The translations under genes were made by a program, and so were the position numbers. A model generated the notes under the pieces. The model was not told where the DNA came from, did not search any database, and saw only the letters and a program-made list of their open reading frames with translations. Shown piece by piece: positions 53,616-63,957 of a stretch of DNA of 64,000 nucleotides; within the stretch, counting starts at the first letter, position 1; every line of letters begins with the position of its first letter. The stretch spans positions 124,575,796 through 124,639,795 of the forward strand of contig NC_067477.1 of the NCBI RefSeq assembly GCF_947179515.1, written 5' to 3'. This DNA comes from Apodemus sylvaticus. Taxonomy: Eukaryota > Chordata > Mammalia > Rodentia > Muridae.

Positions 53616-55345
53616 AATCATTAGTGCCAAAATCTAGATTCATAAACACTCCAGCCAGAGCCTGCATAGCACACGTCCTCTACTAATAGATCTAAATAAT
53701 CCTACCACTCCCAGGTAGACAGAACCAAAGCCTCTTCCACTTCCACACACCACATCATCATCAAAACCGAGGGCTACTTTATTTTATTTACATGTTTGCT
53801 TTTCTGTAAGTAACTTTCAAATGACTAAGCCTCAAGTTCTGATTACTTCATAACTCTCCACATTTGCTGCTGAATCTTCTTATGCTGTTCTAAGACAGTC
53901 AATCTCTCAAGTGAGTCTGAGTCTCCCACCTACCGCCATACTGATTAGGACACAAGTTTCTTTGGGGTCTCCAGCACCATGGGGTCTCACACATGGAAAA
54001 AAAACTCTCAAATATTATTAGTATTCTTTCAAATCCTTTCTCAAACACAAAACTCAGTAATACCTTGATATTCTCTATTCCCTCATGAATCACCAATTCT
54101 CATGGTTGTTGGGAGGGGAGGGGGGGGCCCGGGAATGATCTATTAACTAACATGGGAAAAGAGGAAAAAAGAAATTAAAAAAAATGTTTTGATACGCTGT
54201 GACTCCTTTCTCATTCCCATTATCTAAAGGAGGGAGGAAATGACACAGCTGCCCAGACGATGAGAACTTGGGCTGCCTTTCACAACCCAGCCCTGACAAC
54301 TTGAAAGAGCAGGATTGACAGGTTCCTGCAGGGACAAATGAGACTGAACCTTAAAGGCACTTCTGTTGACTTTGGTGTTAATGGCTTCAGAAGAGATTTA
54401 AAAATTAAAAGGACACAGGCATGTGTCATCACAACTCATTTAACTCTTTTACTTTATACTGTTTTTTCCCCCCTAGGAAAAGCCCAATGGCACAGAAAGG
54501 AAGAATCAAATTTAATGTTCATCTAAAGTACATGATTTTTAAAAATTTTAATTCTGTTAATGATAAAGAAACCATACATTACTGTAAACCCTGCAATAAT
54601 GATATTTATTATATTTATAAAATATTCTATGATTTTTTTAACTTTCTCTGGAAGATAAATCAAAAGATGCTGTTAAAAAAAAATAAGTTGCGTCCTTAAC
54701 ATAAACAACAATGTGAAACTTACCTGAAGTTAATTTGGATGTGTGTATAAAAATTAAAAACTAATTAAGTTTACACATAAATTGTAAAACTTAAGCCTCA
54801 GAGAATAGAATGAATAAACACAGGCTAGTCTGTAAATCCCCATACGCCTACACATAGGAAGGCAAACTTGTTTTATTGCTTGTTTTTACCAGATTAGTGT
54901 CATTTGTTTTACATTCCATAAACTATAAAATATGCTAAAATTTAAATGGAAACGAACAGAAATCATTCCCAGCAACCGTGCATGAGGGTTAGCTCTTATT
55001 CAATAGTTCCTTAGATCTGAACTCAGTCAGCTGATTTACGGAATGCGCTGAAGTAAAGAAAGGTGAATGTCTAAGCATCAGACTTTGTGTGTACTTTCAA
55101 GTCACTTGGCTGGGTACAAGATCAGTCATCACAAAAAGACTTACAAATACCAAACAGACTTATACTGTATGGAAAAGTTAACAAGGAACACAAACCCTGT
55201 AACTGCAGAGACAGCTACATGAAGAACCACATAGGCCACTACCCTACTTCATTCAACTGCCCGTACCCACCTCCCAAAGGTTTACTACACTCCTGGATTC
55301 TCATCTTTCCTCAGAGAGACAACTATAGGCTATTTCACACGGCTA
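53616..55345. other. Strn intron 1, no feature seen
   Basis: AT-rich intron with a G7C3 run at 54119-54130. No gene, no named repeat. Confidence 0.4.
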
Positions 55346-55349
55346 TATC

Positions 55350-55545
55350 CCTGACTGTTCGCCTTCTGATCAGAACAGAAGCTCCACGAGGGAGCAGCAG
55401 CCAGTTGGAGTCTGGATACACAGGCAGGCATTCAAATAGCCCTGAGCATGTGCTGAATAAGGAAAGGATGAAACTGGCGCCCAGAGAGGTCACAGAATTT
55501 CCTCAAGGTCGCAGAGCGGGACGTAGGCACAGCTTTATGGTAGAC
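55350..55545 (+). mobile_element. Fossil L2 end next to MIR
   Basis: 55355-55455 carries ACAGAAGCTCCACGAGGG and AGGCAGGCATTCAAATAG (L2 end theme). 55460-55535 carries GAAACTGGCGCCCAGAGAGG, TCACAGAATTTCCTCAAGGT, CGCAGAGCGGGACG, the MIR core order (GAAACTGAGGCCCAGAGAGG...). Confidence 0.6.
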
Positions 55546-56569
55546 GTATATACTGTATCCTTGCCCATTTGCCTCTTCTGTGGCCTCATGAATCTCACCA
55601 AAGCAGTATGCTTCTGCAAAGGAGACTCTTCATGTTTCTCTTATTTTTTGTGCGCCCCCCCCCCAAAAGAACCAAAAAAGGAACACACTTAAGTGCTTCA
55701 CAAACAAACTAAAACTGTACTCAAATTTCATAAGCATACAGGCTTAGCCCATAAAACAGAGAGGCACAATTCACAACTCTTTGAGCTCCTCTGGAAATTA
55801 GTGTATGTGTTGGAAGTTGTATAAACAGTCACAGTAAACCTACTTACCAACTCAGAATGACCAGTGAAGTATCAACCTTTCATGCCTCTCTGGCCCACAA
55901 CTGATCCTCTCAGATAGGCATGCTTTATCTCGCAGGTTATGCAAGGGGGTGGCATAGTACTGAAGCCCCTTTAGTTCCTTTTAAGCACTGAACATAAAAA
56001 AATCAACTCTTAGGAAGTTTTAGATTCTGTGAGAAGGTGTCCTGCCTCTGCCCATTTTCTGACTCCCACCAGTCAGGTCCTTCACTGAAACCTATGAATC
56101 TAAATCAAATGACAATGTGGGATGGGGTGAAAGGGCAGAAAGGGAAACATCTTCAGACATAAAACTGGAGCTGATACTGCTAGTAACACTCTAGCCCTAA
56201 GTCAGTTTCTCACTGAAAGCCAAGGCCTCACTGATACAACAACTTGGTCACCTTCCTTGCAGAGTGAGCGGTAGTCAACTGCCAAAACCTTTTGCGGGCA
56301 ATGTCTCTAGACCTAGGGTGCGTCAGGTTGAGCCAGGATAATTTGCTCTTAGTCTCTCAAAACTACTGTCAACCCAATCAGTAAACCGAAATGGACAAAC
56401 AACCCAAGATGTGGCATGGCAAACAGTGGGAATAAGCACGGGTGTTGAGAGTGGAAAATAGCCGACTAAAAGGCGCCAGGAGGGTAAATGGATCAGAAGG
56501 AGTGGGAAAACAGGCTCAAGGAAGTGGGGTCAGCAAAAGTCAAAGGTGACTGGAGGAAAGGGGATGAGA
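55546..56569. other. Strn intron 1, near the promoter
   Basis: Unique-looking intron with a C9 run near 55656. GC rises from 56480 on, into the CpG island. No other feature seen. Confidence 0.45.
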
Positions 56570-56701
56570 TTCTGGAAGTGATGGGCGCGAGGCAAGGGGG
56601 AGGGGACGCTAGAGGGCTGGGGGAGGGGGCGAAGGGTCCGGGGCGGGGCAGAAGAGAGAGAAGAGGCGGGATGAAGACCGCCAGGCCGGGAGGGTCTTTA
56701 C

Positions 56702-56932
56702 CTGCAGCTCCGCCCGCTCCACCTCCCACTGGGCTCTCTCCACCTCGAAGCGGGCCCATTCGTGCTGCAGGAAGTGCAAGATCCCTGGGAGGCTGTACTG
56801 AGCTCGGGCCGCCCCCGCCGCAGCCGCCCCGTCTCCGGCCGCTGCAGCCTCCGCCAGAGGCCCGAGCCCCTTAGCACCGCCAGCTCCCGGGTGGTTGTTG
56901 AAGAAGACGCCGGGCCCCGCCTGCTCGTCCAT
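56702..56932 (-). CDS. Strn: Striatin, coding exon 1 (codons 1-77)
   Basis: First coding exon of striatin, a scaffold that nucleates STRIPAK complexes (PP2A A/C subunits with GCKIII kinases and MOB4). The minus-strand translation starts MDEQAGPGVFF and runs 77 codons to a donor CAG|GTAAAG at 56702/56701. Residues 28-43 are an alanine/glycine-rich low-complexity run. FLQHEWARF at residues 54-62 fits the caveolin-binding pattern (aromatic residues at 54, 59 and 62). The charged stretch after residue 65 (FEVERAQWEVERAEL) begins the coiled coil known to mediate dimerisation and PP2A binding. The start was chosen because it has a strong Kozak context (GCCGCCATGG) and the known striatin N-terminus. 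Splice phase is 0; exon 2 continues in frame. The exon lies inside the CpG island. Recognised from the striatin family sequence, and the exon chain makes paralogues Strn3/Strn4 unlikely. Confidence 0.97.
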
Positions 56933-57124
56933 GGCGGCCGCACGAACCCCGGGGAGCTCTGCCTAGGCGCCGAGCAGCGGCGGCAAACTGCAGCGGCCGG
57001 CTCTGCCTCCTCCCTCCGCCGCTCCCCGCCCACACCCCAGTCAGCAGGGAGCAGCCGCCCGGGCGCGGGGGCCGGGCGAGCCCATGACGGGCCGGGAAGT
57101 GGGTCAACTGCGGCCCGCGGGGCT

Positions 57125-57140
57125 TGCCGGGAAATGTAGT
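57125..57140 (-). promoter_or_regulatory. ZNF143/SBS-type motif (ACTACATTTCCCGGCA)
   Basis: The plus strand reads TGCCGGGAAATGTAGT; its complement is a full match to the conserved promoter motif ACTAYRNNNCCCR bound by ZNF143 (family knowledge). It lies about 195 bp upstream of the Strn ATG in the CpG island. Binding is inferred from the match only. Confidence 0.6.
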
Positions 57141-57312
57141 CCCAGGGCGTGGCAAACCCAGCTCGCCTGTAGGCCTGCGCCTCCGAGAGGCGGGACCGAA
57201 GCCACGCCTTTCCCTCGCCACGCCCTCCCCTGAGGGCTGCGCGAGTTTCCTCTTGGGCTTCTCCGCCAGTTGCTGCCTCTCTCGGGTCATGCCGCCTCAG
57301 GCTCCCTTCATG

Positions 57313-57358
57313 CGGAAGTTCGCGAGCGGCGCTCCCTATTGCATACTCACGCGGAAGT
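57313..57358 (+). promoter_or_regulatory. Paired ETS/GABPA-type sites
   Basis: GCGGAAGTT occurs twice, with the core CGGAAGT at 57313-57319 and 57352-57358, 39 bp apart. CGGAAGT is the ETS (GABPA/ELK) core typical of CpG-island promoters. Both are on the plus strand. They may serve the Strn promoter or an unseen transcript going the other way. Confidence 0.5.
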
Positions 57359-57431
57359 TATCTTGCGGAGTACCAGCCCCAGCTCCACTTAGTTTAAGGC
57401 TTCCTGGTCGTTTTGGTAAGAAATAGGCTCA

Positions 57432-57582
57432 GGCCGGGCAGTGGTGGTGCACGCCTTTAATCCCAGCACTTGGGAGGCAGAGGCAGGCGGCTTTCTTGAG
57501 TTTGAGGCCAGCCTGGTCTACAGAATGAGTTCCAGGACAGCCAGGGCTACACAGAGAAATCCTGTCTCGGGGAAAAAAAAGA
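57432..57582 (+). mobile_element. B1 SINE next to the Strn promoter
   Basis: Full B1: AGGCCGGGCAGTGGTGGTGC, ACGCCTTTAATCCCAGCACT, GCCAGCCTGGTCTACAGAAT, GCTACACAGAGAAATCCTGT, short A-tail. It lies directly upstream of the CpG island, about 500 bp from the ATG. Confidence 0.97.
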
Positions 57583-58785
57583 TAGGCTCTGAGCAAGCCA
57601 TCCGGTCATCTACTGGCTTGTCGCCATTCGGGGGTTCATCAAAGCCTAGACACCCATGAACCACAGGTTGCCATCCAGGCTACCTTTCATCCTCAGAGAG
57701 ACTTAGCACTTGTTAACAGACCAGTTTTCCCTTAGGAGGAGTCACTCTGGTCCTCTCTCTTTATGCTAAACTCTGACATTTGCCATGAGGGCTTCTAATC
57801 TGTAGTTTAACACTTCGTCTAAAATATTGATATAAAAGTCCCTTTCTCTGTAGTAATCCTGCCGGTAAATTCTGCAAACATTTTAGATCTCCAGTAATAA
57901 CTCTTGCCTGTTCAATCTCATTTTTTCCCATCTTTGCGGCAGTTTTCACTCAGTTCGCTTGAACAAGTATTTTACTGTCACTAATATTACATTCCAGGAA
58001 TATAAAGATAGATGTCACCGTTCTTGTCATCAAAAGAAGATTGACATACATAGAGTCACAGAGCCCTAAGGGCTAAAGGAAGAATGTCCCTTTCTGCTCT
58101 ACTGCACTCCTGAACCCAGAAACCTTCCCTTCCCACGTGCCCCTTTCCAGATTTCTTGGACAATTGATCTTTACACCAAAGGCACTCCAAAATCCTTTCC
58201 TTCTAAGTGACTTGCCAGTATTTTCTCTCTCTGAGCTCCCTGATAACTATTATCACTATAAATTTACACTACACCAACCGGAGAAAGGAAGTTACCTGAA
58301 TTAACATTTATGAAAACAAAATTAAGTATTTAGCTGTCACGCCATCAAAAAAATGTAATTTTGTTTTGATCTGATGGACATTTAAAAAAAGTCAAGACAT
58401 AAGCTGGTGAGTGACTTGCAAGGGAAGGGCATCCTGTCCCAGTCCTCTTTGCTCCCGGGTCTTCCCATGGCAACTTGTGAAAAGGACAGGAAACACATTG
58501 TATCTGCTCTGGTTGCAAATAACTATGGCAAAGCCCTCTTCGCTCAGCTACTGAATGTTTCTGCTTTGTGAATTCATTCTTTATTATCATAAAAAGTTGA
58601 TCCAGGCCTGGCCAAATTCCTTGTGTCATAAATTAGTTTGGCTCTAAATGTCCTTTGAGATCCAGCCTGATTCATTCACAGTTCAAGAAACTGAGACTGT
58701 CCTCAATGAGACCTTGAATGAAGAGTGACTGCCAAAACTAGCACCCAGATCACCTGCCTGTTAGCTCAGTAACCTTAAAAAAATG
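57583..58785. other. Intergenic stretch upstream of Strn, no exon found
   Basis: 1.2 kb of unique-looking sequence. Known synteny places Heatr5b on the same strand upstream of Strn, so its 3' UTR could be near, but I see no coding frame and no convincing exon here. A minus-strand AATAAA-type signal occurs only near 58579 (TTTATT). Confidence 0.35.
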
Positions 58786-58787
58786 AA

Positions 58788-58911
58788 GCTAGACATGGTC
58801 GCACACCTCAGAGGCAGAGAGAGGCAGAGAGAGGCAGAGGGAAGATTTCTGAATTAGAGACCAGTCTGGTTTACAGAGTGAGTGAGTGCTAGGACAGCCA
58901 GGACTTGCTTT
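58788..58911 (+). mobile_element. B1 SINE, partly deleted
   Basis: AGCTAGACATGGTCGCACAC lacks the usual AATCCCAGCACT part; it has three GAGGCAGAGA units, then ACCAGTCTGGTTTACAGAGT and AGGACAGCCAGGACTT. It forms one arm of an inverted B1 pair. Confidence 0.8.
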
Positions 58912-58946
58912 CTTTTCTTTTCTTTCTTTCTTTCTTTTTTCTTTCT

Positions 58947-58977
<31 letters not shown>
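58912..58977 (+). repeat. Polypyrimidine tract (TTTC)n T(n)
   Basis: Sixty-six bases of T and C only: TTTC units followed by a T26 run. On the minus strand it is a purine tract. It sits between two inverted B1 elements. Confidence 0.95.
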
Positions 58978-59114
58978 GTTTGGTTTTTCCTGACAGGATT
59001 TCTCTGTATAGCCATGCTGTACTCTGTAGACCAGGCTGGCCTAGAACTCAAAAATCTGCCTGCCTCTGCCTCCCAAGTGCTGGGTGGGATTAAAGGCGTG
59101 TGCCACTACTAGGC
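58978..59114 (-). mobile_element. B1 SINE, inverted partner
   Basis: TTTGGTTTTTCCTGACAGGA, CTCTGTAGACCAGGCTGGCC, TGCCTCTGCCTCCCAAGTGC, GATTAAAGGCGTGTGCCACT. Complement of the copy at 58788-58911. The T-run belongs to its tail. Confidence 0.93.
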
Positions 59115-59128
59115 CAGAGTTTTCCAAA

Positions 59129-59129
59129 T

Positions 59130-59173
<44 letters not shown>
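59129..59173 (+). repeat. (GATA)n microsatellite
   Basis: Eleven near-perfect GATA units, followed by ATACATAGATAGA sequence to about 59200. Confidence 0.95.
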
Positions 59174-59174
<1 letters not shown>

Positions 59175-59299
59175 GATATTTAGATACATACATAGATAGA
59201 TTATATTTCTCTATCCATCTGATTTAATTTTAATTAATCAATTAAAAACAGGATGACTACTCAGAACCAAGAAAACATGAGTAGAATTTTTTCCTTTCT

Positions 59300-59483
59300 T
59301 TTTTTTTTTTCCTATCATTTTCTTAGTTTTTGTTTCTTGGATTTTTTGAGATGGGGTTTCTCTGTGTAGCCCTGGCTGTCCTGGAACTTGCTTTGTAGCC
59401 CAGGTTGGCCTTCAACTTAGAGATCCACCTGCCTCTGTCTCCCAAGTGCTAGTATTGAAGAAGTGTGTGCCACCACCTGGCTA
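59300..59483 (-). mobile_element. B1 SINE
   Basis: TTTTTGAGATGGGGTTTCTC, TGTGTAGCCCTGGCTGTCCT, TTTGTAGCCCAGGTTGGCCT, CTCCCAAGTGCTAGTATTGA, GTGTGCCACCACCTGGC. Confidence 0.9.
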
Positions 59484-59644
59484 AGAATGGAATATTTTCA
59501 TCTGAGGGATTTAAGTAATTTTATAAGCTTCGATGTTAAAAAAATCTGTTTTTTCCTCTAACAGAAGACATATCAGACAAAACATCGACTTTAAATTGAT
59601 TCACAAAAGATTATAAAATATAATTAAGTGTATAGCTAATAAGG

Positions 59645-59880
59645 CAGGGTAGATGGTTCAGTCACTAAGGTGCTTGCCCTCTAAACATGAGGAACTGAGT
59701 TTGGATCCACAGCAGGCACATAAAAGCCAGAAGCAGGGAGTGGTCTGTGATTTGGTAATGGGAGCTGAAAGGATGTAGAGACAGGCGAGAGAAGCGACTA
59801 GCCAGTCTGGCCAGACAGGCACACTCTAGGTTCAGTGAGAGACTCCTGAGGCTATTTAAAAGCAAGCAAACAAACAAAAC
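59645..59880 (+). mobile_element. B2/B3-related SINE
   Basis: GGCAGGGTAGATGGTTCAGT, CACTAAGGTGCTTGCCCTCT, AACTGAGTTTGGATCCACAG, ending AAGCAAGCAAACAAACAAAA. The middle is unlike standard B3. CA-rich sequence follows at 59928-59955. Confidence 0.6.
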
Positions 59881-60038
59881 TAAAATAAAGCTGGGGAATA
59901 ATCACGGACTACTTGTGGATTTCACACATGCACACACACACACATACACACACTACACTCACATACTTCGCAAAAGTACAAACATGCTGGACTACTATGG
60001 ATACATACTAGAGATTTATTTTCATTCATATTCAAATT

Positions 60039-60089
60039 TTACTATCAAATAATTTCTTTGCTTTTGAGTACATCTTTACAATCAAAATA
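60039..60089 (+). repeat. Left copy of long target-site duplication
   Basis: A 51-bp segment that recurs as 47 bp at 61303-61349, with one substitution and one 4-bp difference (ATTTCTTTGC against ATTTGC). Confidence 0.9.
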
Positions 60090-61302
60090 TCATCTTAGCC
60101 AGTCAGAATGGCTAAGATGAAAAACCCAGGGGACAGCAGATGCTGAAGAGGATGTGGAGAAAGAGGAACACTTCTCCATTGCTGGTGGGATTGCAAGCTA
60201 GTAAAACTGCTCTGGAAATCAGTTTGGTGGTTCCTCAGAAAATTAGACATAGTACTACCTGAAGACCCAGCTATACCACTCACTACTGGGCTTATACCCA
60301 AAAGATACTCCAACATGCAATAAGGACACATACTCTACTATGTTCATAGCTTTATAGCTGCCTTATTTATAATAGCCGGAAGCTGGAAAGAACCCAGATG
60401 CCCTTCAATAGAGGAATAGATACAGAAATTGTGGTATATATACACAATGGAGTACTATTCAGCTATAAAAAACAATGAATTCATGAAAATCTTAGGCAAA
60501 TGGATAGAACTAGAAAGTGTCATCCTGAGTGAAGTAACCCTATCACAAAAGAACACACAGGGTATGCACTCCCTGATAAGTGGATGTTAGCCCAAAAGCT
60601 CAAACAAGTTACAATTCACAGACCACAGGAAGCTCAAGAAGAAGGAAGATCAAAGTGGGGGTGCTTTGGTTTCTCTGAGAAAGGGAACAAAATACTCACA
60701 GGAACAACTATGGAGACAAAGTGTGGGGCAGACTGAAGGAAAGGCCACCCAGAGACTGTCCTACCTGGGGATTCATCCTATAAACAGTCACCAAGCCCCG
60801 ACACTATTATGGATGACGAGAAGTGCATACCAAAAGGAGACTGTTACGGTTATCTCTGGAAGGGCCCTGCCAGAGCCTTATAGATACAGAGGCGAATACT
60901 CAGCCAACTTGGACTGAGTGCGGGATTCACAATGGAGGAGTTGGAGAGAGGACTGGAGGAGCTGGGTGGGGGTGGTTTACAGCCCCATGGGAAGAATGAC
61001 AATGTCAGCCAACCAAATGCCCCAGGGCTCCCAGGGACCAAGCCATCAACCAAGGGGTACACATGGTTCCAGCCAAAAGATTGGCAGAGGAATGCCTTGT
61101 CAGTGGGAAAAGAGGTCCTTGGTCCTGTGAAGGCTCAATAGAGGCCCCAGTGTGGGGAAATCGAGTGGGCGTCATAGGAGTGGGCTGGGTGGAGGAGCAT
61201 ATTCTTGGAGGCAGAGGGTGGGAGGATGGGTTGGGGATTTTTGGAGAGGGGGAACAGGAAGGTATAACATTTGAAATGTAAATGAATATATTCAATCAAA
61301 AA
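60090..61302 (+). mobile_element. 5'-truncated L1 with long TSD
   Basis: Begins in the last part of ORF2 (CAGTCAGAATGGCTAAGATG, GGATGTGGAGAAAGAGGAAC, TGGTATATATACACAATGGA, stop near 60590). It continues through about 0.7 kb of 3' UTR (CAACCAAGGGGTACACATGG, G-rich tract, ACATTTGAAATGTAAATGAA) and ends in a TCAATCAAAAA tail at 61302. ORF2 remnant codons carry changes, so it is not young. Intergenic, upstream of Strn. Confidence 0.93.
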
Positions 61303-61349
61303 TTACTATCAAATAATTTGCTTTTGAGTACATCTTCACAATCAAAATA
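61303..61349 (+). repeat. Right copy of long target-site duplication
   Basis: Direct repeat of 60039-60089, directly after the L1 tail. Confidence 0.9.
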
Positions 61350-61555
61350 GTATTAAAGGTTCATATCATGGAAATAACATTCAATAAGTCAAAATATTAA
61401 GTTATAGTAAAATGGGATTATTAAACTTACTTTTAAAGATCCACATGTGGTAATATGCTGGTAGTTTAGCAAAAATCAGTCCATTTTTAAGGTTCTTTTG
61501 CTTTAAAAGGCCCCTGTATCCCATATTTTCCTGCTATATGATTTAGATTCTAAAA

Positions 61556-61557
<2 letters not shown>

Positions 61558-61600
<43 letters not shown>
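61558..61600 (+). repeat. (GT)n microsatellite
   Basis: About 43 bp of uninterrupted GT. It is followed at 61619-61660 by three imperfect copies of a 13-14 bp unit (CTTATGGAATAAG). Confidence 0.95.
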
Positions 61601-61602
<2 letters not shown>

Positions 61603-61664
61603 CTCATGTGTGATCATAGCTTATGGAATAAGCTATGGAATAACTTATGGAATAAGTTCTCTCT

Positions 61665-61742
61665 CTTCAGGTGTGGGTCCCTGGGGATGGAACTCAGGAT
61701 ATCAACTAGTGCCTCTACCCACTCAGCCTTCTCTCTGGACCA
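61665..61742 (-). mobile_element. B3-type SINE head, partial
   Basis: GGGGATGGAACTCAGGATAT and CCCACTCAGCCTTCTCTCTG are the complement of a B-type head with its RNA polymerase III boxes decayed. Confidence 0.5.
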
Positions 61743-61744
61743 GT

Positions 61745-62325
61745 TCTCTCAGGTTTTATTAAAGTATAATGCTTGTCTTACAAAATAACTATGAGATCAT
61801 ATAGGAAAATGAATTTAAATGTTTACCATAGTACCTACCATATGATATATATTAAGTAATCATAACACTTTTTATAATATAGTTCTCAAAACTGAAATTT
61901 TTATACACACACACACAGGACTATGGTAAATACCATAATTAATTTCCATTTTGCCTTCTTCATTCCCACAACAGGACTTCAGTAAAAGTTAAAATAATCC
62001 TAAAAACAACAAGACTAATACTTAAGCTAACCTCTAAGTCTCAGAAAAAAACTCATGGTGTTGTTGATGTTCCAATATTTTCGTTATACCATAAAGCCCA
62101 AGTGACAGGGAAAATAGTTTCTTTTCTGAGCACACAGAGCAACCAACCTTTGTGGTGGTGGCTTCTCGGTCAGTGTGAGCAGCTTAATGTGAGAAGGGGC
62201 TCTGCCAACAGGTACTTAGATGACAGCCTGTGCCACACCCCACTTAGCCCTGTCTGCTTTGTAGGACTAGGATTACATTCCTATAAAACGACAACTCATG
62301 TGATATTTTTTCATTAAAAAATGAG
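61745..62325. other. Intergenic stretch, no feature seen
   Basis: AT-rich. No coding frame that I can connect to a known protein on either strand. Confidence 0.4.
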
Positions 62326-62329
62326 TGGC

Positions 62330-62513
62330 TAAACTGGGCGGTGGTGGCGCACGCCTGTAACCCCAGCACTCTGGGAGGCAGAGGCAGGTGAATTTCTGAG
62401 TTCGAGGCCAGCCTTGTCTACAGAGTGAGTTCCAGGACAGCCAGGGCTACACAGAGAAACCTTGTCTTGAAAAATAAATAAATAAATAAATAAATAAATA
62501 CATAAATAAATAA
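62330..62513 (+). mobile_element. B1 SINE with (AAAT)n tail
   Basis: AACTGGGCGGTGGTGGCGCA, CGCCTGTAACCCCAGCACTC, CGAGGCCAGCCTTGTCTACA, CTACACAGAGAAACCTTGTC, then AAAT units from 62472 to 62513. Confidence 0.97.
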
Positions 62514-63030
62514 ATTGAGTGGCTCTTTTACCTGAGCTGTGCAAAATAACTGGTTATTTGAGTTTCAGAGAAAGGCTTCAAATCAACTTGATAGCTCTTT
62601 CAGAGTTTTGAGCAGAAAAAGGAAATCACTTGGGTAGAAAGAAGCCTCCAAAGGGACAAAATGTGCTTTGGGGACAGGAATTTGCAATAACCCACTGTTT
62701 ATTCATGTTTGTCCTGTCTCATCTCTGACCCCTTTCCTTCCTGCCTGTCCTCCATCAGGCAGCCCCCACCCCCACCCCGCATCCAGCTTCCCTCAGACTC
62801 CTAAGTGCAGTGCCAGAGATGTCTGGTAATGGCTGCATTGTGGAAACATATCGTGCCCATTGAGAATGAAGGAATCCTATCATATGAAAACTCCCCTGGA
62901 GTCCAACAATTAAATCTGCATCTTTAGTCTGTGATAGAATAGGGACTTAGCCTTAGTTATTACTGCAGTTACCATTATTTGGGGAGAAATTCGAAGCTCG
63001 GAGGTTGACTTATTTTAGCTTTAAAATGAT
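62514..63030. other. Intergenic stretch; possible minus-strand gene end
   Basis: Unique-looking and less AT-rich at 62700-62860. A minus-strand AATAAA lies at 62699-62704 (plus strand TTTATT). This could be the 3' end of the neighbouring gene predicted by synteny (Heatr5b), but no exon or stop can be assigned. Confidence 0.3.
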
Positions 63031-63034
63031 CATT

Positions 63035-63200
63035 CGGGGCTGGAGCTTAGCAATGAAGAACACTTCCTAGTCTTCCAGTGGACTCCAGTTCAAGTCCCAG
63101 CAGGCATGGCAGGAATCTCACAACCACCTGTAACTCCAGGTCCAGGGGGATTTAACACCTGCACTCACATGCATATTTTATTTAATAAGTTTAACTTTAA
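63035..63200 (+). mobile_element. B3-type SINE
   Basis: GGGGCTGGAGCTTAGCAATG, TCTTCCAGTGGACTCCAGTT, CAACCACCTGTAACTCCAGG, tail TTTTATTTAATAAGTTTAAC. Confidence 0.8.
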
Positions 63201-63341
63201 AATTTCATTTGTAACTTTTTCAGATAATCTAAAACCCTGTTACAATTTCGTTCATTTTGAATCTTGGAAGACAAAGCAAACACATTATTTAATTTTACTG
63301 GTCACTTTTTAATACTTCATGATAAGAACTCTCCTGTTGCT

Positions 63342-63488
63342 GTTATTGTTGCTATACAAAGGGTTTCTCTGTATAGACCTGACTATCCTGGATTTGCTCT
63401 GTAGACCAAACTAGCCTCAAACTCACCAAGATCCACCTGTCTGCCTCCCAAGCTCTGGGATTAAAGGCGTGTGCCACCACTGCCTGGC
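63342..63488 (-). mobile_element. B1 SINE, diverged
   Basis: AAAGGGTTTCTCTGTATAGA, TGCTCTGTAGACCAAACTAG, GGGATTAAAGGCGTGTGCCA, CCACTGCCTGGCC. Confidence 0.9.
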
Positions 63489-63754
63489 CGGAAAAAGATC
63501 TCTTATAAGGATAAAATTTCATCTCCATTTAAAAATTTTATCATTAAATTATAATTAATTTTGATTTTGTGATGGCTGATAAGTATGTAAGTAAATACTT
63601 CAAGGCTATAGTAAGATTACCTAAATCAACCTAAGCATCAAACATAGACAGCCTAAAAGGATTACTCAGTTCTGAAGCTGTAGCAAGACTTTTCTTAGAA
63701 TATCAGTGGTGATCAACTTCAGAATTTACCAAAGCAAACAAATTAGGTCTTGAT
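63489..63754. other. Intergenic stretch, no feature seen
   Basis: AT-rich sequence between two SINEs. Confidence 0.4.
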
Positions 63755-63957
63755 TATGTATTTTTAAGTTTATTTTTATCTTTTGTGTGAATGTTTTGCC
63801 TGCATGTACCATATGTGTGTCAGTAGAGGCCAGAAGAAAGTATTAGACCCCCTCAGAACTGGAGTTACAGATGATTGTGAGCCATCATGTGGGTGCTAGG
63901 AAGCAAACCAAGAGCTTCTGCAAAAGTGAATGAACATGGAGTCATCTCTCTAGCCCC
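63755..63957 (-). mobile_element. B3-type SINE
   Basis: Complement: TTTAAGTTTATTTTTATCTT tail, TTTTGCCTGCATGTACCATA, GTGTGTCAGTAGAGGCCAGA, GAACTGGAGTTACAGATGAT, GAGCCATCATGTGGGTGCTA, GGAGTCATCTCTCTAGCCCC head. Confidence 0.92.

Larger units (their letters stand above)
56570..57390 (-). promoter_or_regulatory. Strn: CpG island and promoter region of Strn
   Basis: This is the only long GC-rich, CpG-dense stretch of the window outside the L1 5' UTR. It spans the start of intron 1, coding exon 1, the 5' UTR and the upstream region. It has GC boxes (for example GGGGCGGGGC near 56640 and CCCCGCCC near 57024) and no TATA box at an obvious place, which is typical of a housekeeping CpG-island promoter. 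The transcription start cannot be fixed by sequence. It should lie between the ATG at 56932 and about 57150 if the SBS-like and ETS motifs listed separately are proximal promoter elements. Confidence 0.8.

Noticed and set aside
55087..55692. 201-codon plus-strand frame in intron 1
   Set aside because: Runs through L2 and MIR remnants and a C-run; no protein similarity recognised and no conserved start context.
56488..57426. Plus-strand and other-frame open frames across the CpG island
   Set aside because: Stop-poor because of GC content. Only the minus-strand frame starting at 56932 matches striatin.
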